A stretch of 64,000 bases of DNA from NCBI RefSeq assembly GCF_051622035.1, contig NC_135367.1, forward strand, positions 27,172,001 through 27,236,000, read 5' to 3'. This DNA comes from Arctopsyche grandis. Lineage: Eukaryota > Arthropoda > Insecta > Trichoptera > Hydropsychidae. Both the position numbers and the translations under genes were made by a program. Shown here in pieces: positions 59,111 to 64,000 of the stretch (positions are counted from its first letter, which is position 1; the number at the start of each line of letters is the position of its first letter). A model generated the notes under the pieces. That model searched no databases. It was not told the origin of the DNA and worked only from the letters and a program-made list of their open reading frames with translations.

Positions 59111-60440
59111 AAGAACTTGTGGTGAACGTCATTATCGATCAAAGTTTTTTTTTTAATATACATTTATATATATATGTATACATTTTAATTTTCAATTATG
59201 CGGTTGTATAAGAGATGTAGTCTCATAATTAAGGCCATCGCTTACCAGAAAACGCTCTTGATAAACCTTCACTTCGACGGGGACTGCTTAGTACTAATTA
59301 CGTGTACCATTATTTGGGTACAGCACGTGTGCCCGTACGATATATATACATACATATCTGGTGATTCACGTGGTGCTCTTTAATTAGAATTTCTTCTCTC
59401 ATGATTCTTGATAACGTTGTCTTTAATGAATCGTGATGATGATGACAAATATGTAATGTGTAACAGGGTGGTCTGGTCAGAATTCTGACCTGTCGTCACA
59501 ATGAACTCTTCTGGGATACCTATGTACATACATACATTTGTACGTGCGTAATAGAAACAAAGTCGAGTTAAATAAAATAAAAAAATGATGAAAGAATAAA
59601 AGAGGCTGAATCATTAACTAGCGCGAGTGGCATACTATCGTAATTAACCAGTAGGTATAGATGATGTCTCTTCAATGGCGCTTTGCCGCAAAAGGAAATC
59701 CTGCGATGCTGTTTAATTGTTTTCTTCGATCCATTGAAATTGAACTGGACGAGCGCGATTCAATGTCGTCTGTCCGGTTGTCCCACTCTGTCCCTTTCTG
59801 TCTGTGTGTATGTGTGTGTGTGTTGCTCGTCTATTAACAAAACTGCATTTATCCCATACAACGATTATTATCACCACAGTGTGTGGTTTTATTATTCATT
59901 TTTTTTATTTTTTGTGTAACAATGATTTGAAACGTCTTATGTGTCTCGGTAACTTTTATCTATCGATCGCGAGACTTTCTAACGGGCTAACGTTCAAGGG
60001 CAATGATGGAGTCTCGGTATGAAGTCATCATGCGCGGGCAATTATGATTAATCTATTTAATTAATTTATTACGGTCGCGACGAACTCACGATTTCAACGG
60101 TGGTCGCACAATGGATGCTGTTGATTTATTAATATAGTCGTTTGAAATAATGTACACATTTATAATGAGATTATGTGACAGTTTGACCAGGGCTGATTAT
60201 GCGTGTGAACGTGATTATTGATTTTAAATTGTACATACAAACTAGAATTTACTTGGGTGTATGTACTTAATTTGAATTATAACGCTGTTTGAGCCTCAAT
60301 TAAATGTATTTAATGTCATTTTTTTTATTTTCGGGATTAATTAGCTTTACTTGTACAATGATAAGTTTTCCCTTCCTTAATTGACTCTTCCGATAGTTTT
60401 GAAACTTTGCATGTCCGGGAAGCTTACTGTAAAACAAAAT
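59110..60440. other. Unique DNA, probable intron
   Basis: GC-richer patches at 59660-59800 and 59940-60120. Short frames only. No gene, RNA or bounded repeat supported. Confidence 0.35.
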
Positions 60441-60621
60441 CGCCCAAAAACGGGAACGGAAACGGGAAAAACGGGAACGAGTGGCATTGCAACGCAATAA
60501 TTTCAAATGTGTTCGCTGCCTGCATTTTTCTGACAAATGGGAACGGGAACGAGAACGACAACGACAACGACAACGGGAACGGGAACGGGAATTGCATGCG
60601 TTATTGTGGCATTGCAACGCA
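60440..60621. repeat. GAACGG/GACAAC hexamer array with flanking 16-bp repeats
   Basis: Imperfect GAACGG units occur in two clusters (60450-60480 and 60539-60590), the second with a GACAAC variant block. GTGGCATTGCAACGCA occurs exactly twice, at 60481-60496 and 60606-60621. The Asn/Gly frame across it is a repeat artefact. Confidence 0.8.
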
Positions 60622-62972
60622 TGCCGGGTTCAGCTTGTGTCTTATAAAATTTGTACCATAGGCTCTCATTATCTCTCATATAAATTTTTACTTCACTAAT
60701 AGGTTATATAATGAATTTTAAAATGTTTAATATTATAATGTTGGTAATTCGATATGCATGCTATGGCCATCACGCTAACGGTTACTTTTTGACATCTCTC
60801 TGCTCAAACCAGTTGATCTTTGTTTTCAACTGTCTGATTTTGACTTTTTGGCTTGATTTTGGACTGATAGCGTCTATTCGGAACTGCCATTGCCATTGTT
60901 ATTCGTCCGTTTTATTGGCGCACTCGTGCAGATTCACAAGGTGATTTTCGCCGTCCAATTAGAAATACAATACGGTTCATAATGTTCAATATCATGGTGT
61001 GTTAAACGAAAACAGGTAGCTACTTTGTCGTTTCGAATTACCGGAGAGGTAGGGCGTGTGACCAGATTATGATCTCGAAAAGCGATTTCGATCTTCCGTA
61101 GTACGCGAGACATTGTCCGTCGTTGGTCGTAACGTGACACCGATTAAATTCAACTGACCGATTAAACGACGGGAAAAAAAGCTCCAGGACACTGTGAGAG
61201 AGAGATGCACACATATACTGTATTGTATATAATATGTATGTACATACATTGTATTGTAGGTATTCGTGCGAAATGGACGAGGCTTGCGAAAAAGGATACG
61301 CGCGGTTCGAATGCGAAGCGACTGATTTGGCGTTGGCGCCATTCATTCGGATCGTTAAAAATACGACAGGGTTTAAATGATAACAACACGAAATCGGATA
61401 ACAAAAAAAAAGTAACAACGACGAGTAAATGACGTGCGTGTGCGTATTCGAGTCGCGTACGCGTTTCGTTGGCGAAATTTTTGTCGATTTTTTGACATTT
61501 CGGTCGAATTATGCCAATTAAAATTCTCGATGAAATCGATACGTGACGAGTGTGAGCAAGCGCGATTATAATTGATTCGAATTAAAAAGTTTTCAATAAA
61601 TCTGTGTCGATTCACGGCGAGGATATCGACGGTTGGTTGTTGTTATGGTGATTTTTCCTTGATTGAAGTTGAAGAAATCCCCTTAATGATGTTAACGTTG
61701 AATGGCGTTGGATTTTTTACAGTATTTATTAAAATGTATTTTTACGATTTATGAGAGGTTTCGTTTCGAATGTAACGATAATCATATGATGAATTTAATG
61801 TGTAATTTTTTTTATTGTTTATTATTCAGTCGTTATAATTAAAGGCAATATTATACATATGTACTACTCTGGAAAAGTTTAATATATATGTATTTTATGT
61901 GCATATAAATAGTTGGGGATTTTAACATTTGGTTTTTTATATAAGAATGTGTACTTCGTTAAAATTATTTGTTTTTTTATACAGCTTATTTTTTGGGTTA
62001 TTATTAGTATTATATTTAATTAAATTAAATACGATGACTATTACTATACGTAACTATTTGAATTTTATCTAAAAACTATTGTAAGATTTACATAATGTTT
62101 GAACTCTGTACTTTTTAGTTTACGGCTATGGAAAATCATTTTTAATTTATGTTGCATAAGCCTATAAATAGCGTTCGAGTATTTAATGATAATGTTATTA
62201 AAACATTAAAATATTATTAGTAAACACATTGAAATATATTAAAGCAAGAGATAATGGGACTGAATCATCGGAAAGTTGAGAATTTCCAACACACGTTTCC
62301 TTATGTATTGTTTCTTGATATATTCATGGGGAAATTCAATTTCACCATTTTGTAATTTTTTTGACGTTGTTCTCCTTCCCGTGGCTTATTATTTTTTTAC
62401 ATGAGCATCAAGTAGGTATGTATTTGAAAATAAATGATCAATGTAATAATGATTTTTAATTAATATCCGAGTGTTAACTTTGGTAACGTTTTTAATTATA
62501 CATTAAAGAATACGTCATAGTCTATTATATAGATAGGTAGATAGCTTTTTGATTTATTGACGTTGAAAATCAATCGTTTTTTTTTTGTTTTTGCGCTCAA
62601 ACCGGAAGTGGAAACATATATTAGTATCTCATTATGTATATACATATATACAGTGTATCCGCATGCGTACACATAAGTTTGTACGATACCGAAAATAATA
62701 TACATAGATTCGTATGTAAATTTACTATTAAACGTCTAACGCATCTTACATATAAAAAAATAATTGCGCGTGGATTATAAATGTCGAATTTCACACTTCC
62801 TTTCGTGCAATTTGCTCGCGAACTTTCGTTAGACGGGTCGCATATCGAAATCTCTTAACGTTCGATATCTTCTCATTTTATCGATTTGTATATAAATCGT
62901 TGCCACCTTGTACTAATCTAAATTTTAACGGCTTGTCGTATTAACGCTCCTCTGGAGATTTCTCTGCCCCAT

Positions 62973-63003
<31 letters not shown>

Positions 63004-63378
63004 GTCTTGTTGCATTCGTTTATGGTCGCCATTACGAGGTGATGAAGCGAAATTATCCGGTTGGGCGGAGCCGCGTGTTTCATTATCCGATCGGCCATTG
63101 TAAAATTTTACGATCCTTTTTATTATTTAATAAGGATAATACGCGCATGGGGCGAGACTACATTGTCGAGTACAAACCGCCCATCACAATGTGAATTGGT
63201 TCGATTTAATGCTGGGTGTGTTTTAGGGTTGGCCTCGGATCTGGTTCGAAAGGTTAGGCTGAAGGTTTGGTAGGTCGAAGGTTCGAATCTCGTCTGTATA
63301 ATGTTGAAATGTGGTCTGATTAGATGTATCAAGAGAATGCTTGTTTTGGAAGTATCTTAGGATTATTGATAGTTTTTT
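60622..63378. other. Unique DNA, probable intron, with GC-richer islands
   Basis: 60930-61640 is notably GC-richer with overlapping frames on both strands (longest 126 codons, minus). Another such island is 62770-63290, containing a (CT)n run at 62979-63003. At 63281 AGGTTCGAATCTCGTC resembles a tRNA box B but lacks a credible partner box A and cloverleaf. No gene supported. Confidence 0.35.
62979..63003. repeat. (CT)12 microsatellite
   Basis: Dinucleotide run within a pyrimidine-rich stretch. Confidence 0.9.
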
Positions 63379-63690
63379 TACTTATTCTATGTACGTAGTA
63401 ACAATAGATGAAGTTTTGTGATCATGCAAAAATTCAAACTCGAGATTTTGACTGATTCGAACTCAGAATCGATCACTGATCACGTTTTCATGATCTAGAA
63501 AAAATGTGTGTGTGTGTGTCTGTGTATTTTGGGGATTTTTTGAACACCTTCATTCCTATCGAACTGAAACTTAGTATCGGTTACTGAAATTCTTATCGAT
63601 ACGACGTAAATTTTTAAATTGACCGGAAATGGTACCTTCCCTTATAGGTGTCCTCTTTTTTTAAGTTTTTGGATTCAGTTATTTTATTTA
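63379..63690 (-). mobile_element. LINE-type 3' UTR repeat, family C, antisense copy
   Basis: The minus strand reads GGACACCTATAAGGGAAGG, ACGTCGTATCGATAAGAATT, ACTAAGTTTCAGTTCGATAG, CCCCAAAATACACAGACAC, GATCATGAAAACGTGATCAG, CTGAGTTCGAATCAGTC and ACTTCATCTATTGTTACTAC, ending near 63379. Only about 310 bp of the 3' part are retained. Confidence 0.7.
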
Positions 63691-63784
63691 AATTGAGGTT
63701 ATCTTTTAAGTGAATGAGTTCTTATTTTATTTTGTTATTTTAATAAGGAAATTATTTGAATTTAAATTTATTTTACATACATAT

Positions 63785-63960
63785 AATAGGAAGGCCTAGC
63801 CGGTAAACCCCAATCTTCTTGGCCAATTACAAACATCGATATACAATTTTTAGAATAATTTTAACAAAGCATAGAGACGTCTATGGATAATTTTTTGATA
63901 AATTTACATTTTCGGAGTATTTTTTTCTTATAAATTTGCGAGGCATTAATGGATCACTTA
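63785..63960 (-). mobile_element. SINE tail, antisense and diverged
   Basis: The inverted tail AGGAAGGCCTAGCCGGTAAA and CTTGGCCAATTACAAACAT parallels the other SINE tails, followed by a diverged CATAGAGACGTCTATGGAT block. It runs towards the window edge, so the head, if present, is outside. Confidence 0.6.
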
Positions 63961-64000
63961 ATTAGATATTTTTAAAAATATAATTAAGAAATTAAATAAG

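Noticed and set aside
60300..60661. Arg/Ser and Asn/Gly-rich frames
   Set aside because: They are artefacts of the GAACGG/GACAAC hexamer array.
63225..63296. tRNA-like sequence with box B AGGTTCGAATCTC
   Set aside because: Box A and cloverleaf pairing are not convincing, so no tRNA gene is called.

Overview
The window is AT-rich eukaryotic DNA from an animal, most probably an insect. The signs are abundant TATGTA/TACATA strings, many 5'-truncated non-LTR retrotransposons, tRNA-headed SINEs, small Helitron-like elements, hAT, piggyBac and Tc1/mariner-type non-autonomous DNA elements, and a first exon ending in a GT splice donor. Nothing looks prokaryotic. I cannot place the species. Lepidoptera is a guess from the repeat style, not a demonstrated assignment. 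All family assignments come from reading motifs and comparing copies inside the window; no database search was made.

Layout. 1-9.1 kb is a repeat mosaic: a Jockey-like LINE tail, a three-level nest (SINE split by a hAT-type element, itself split by a TA-target MITE), a 16-bp minisatellite inside a LINE remnant, further LINE tails, and small islands of unique less AT-rich DNA. 9.47-11.82 kb is a complete non-autonomous piggyBac-like element with inverted repeats of about 390-425 bp, followed by a 210-bp Helitron-like element. 12-29 kb is mostly unique AT-rich DNA with scattered LINE tails, a SINE, a second TA-MITE carrying (AT)101, and several GC-richer islands that may be regulatory. 28.9-32.5 kb holds a LINE 3' end, a hAT-type element and the only long coding sequence: a 5'-truncated RTE-like reverse transcriptase with one internal stop. 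33.5-38.9 kb is dense with SINEs, hAT-type MITEs with readable 8-bp target duplications, a hAT transposase remnant, and a nearly 400-bp foldback. 39.6-46.9 kb has LINE tails, an antisense Jockey-like copy and a pogo/Tigger-type transposase fragment.

The one host-gene feature I can argue for is at 47.3-47.95 kb. A GC-rich promoter/leader-like tract leads to an ATG preceded by in-frame stops, and 30 codons rich in Leu read like a signal peptide and end at CAG|GTACAT. The remaining 16 kb is much poorer in repeats and is plausibly its long first intron, with islands of unique sequence, a CACGTG-bearing inverted repeat, a hAT-type element and a Helitron-like element. I found no second exon.

There is no operon-like gene system. 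The biological content is a layered record of transposition. The SINE family has a conserved 3' stem-loop and at least two different tRNA-like heads, and its copies have served as targets for hAT-type elements.
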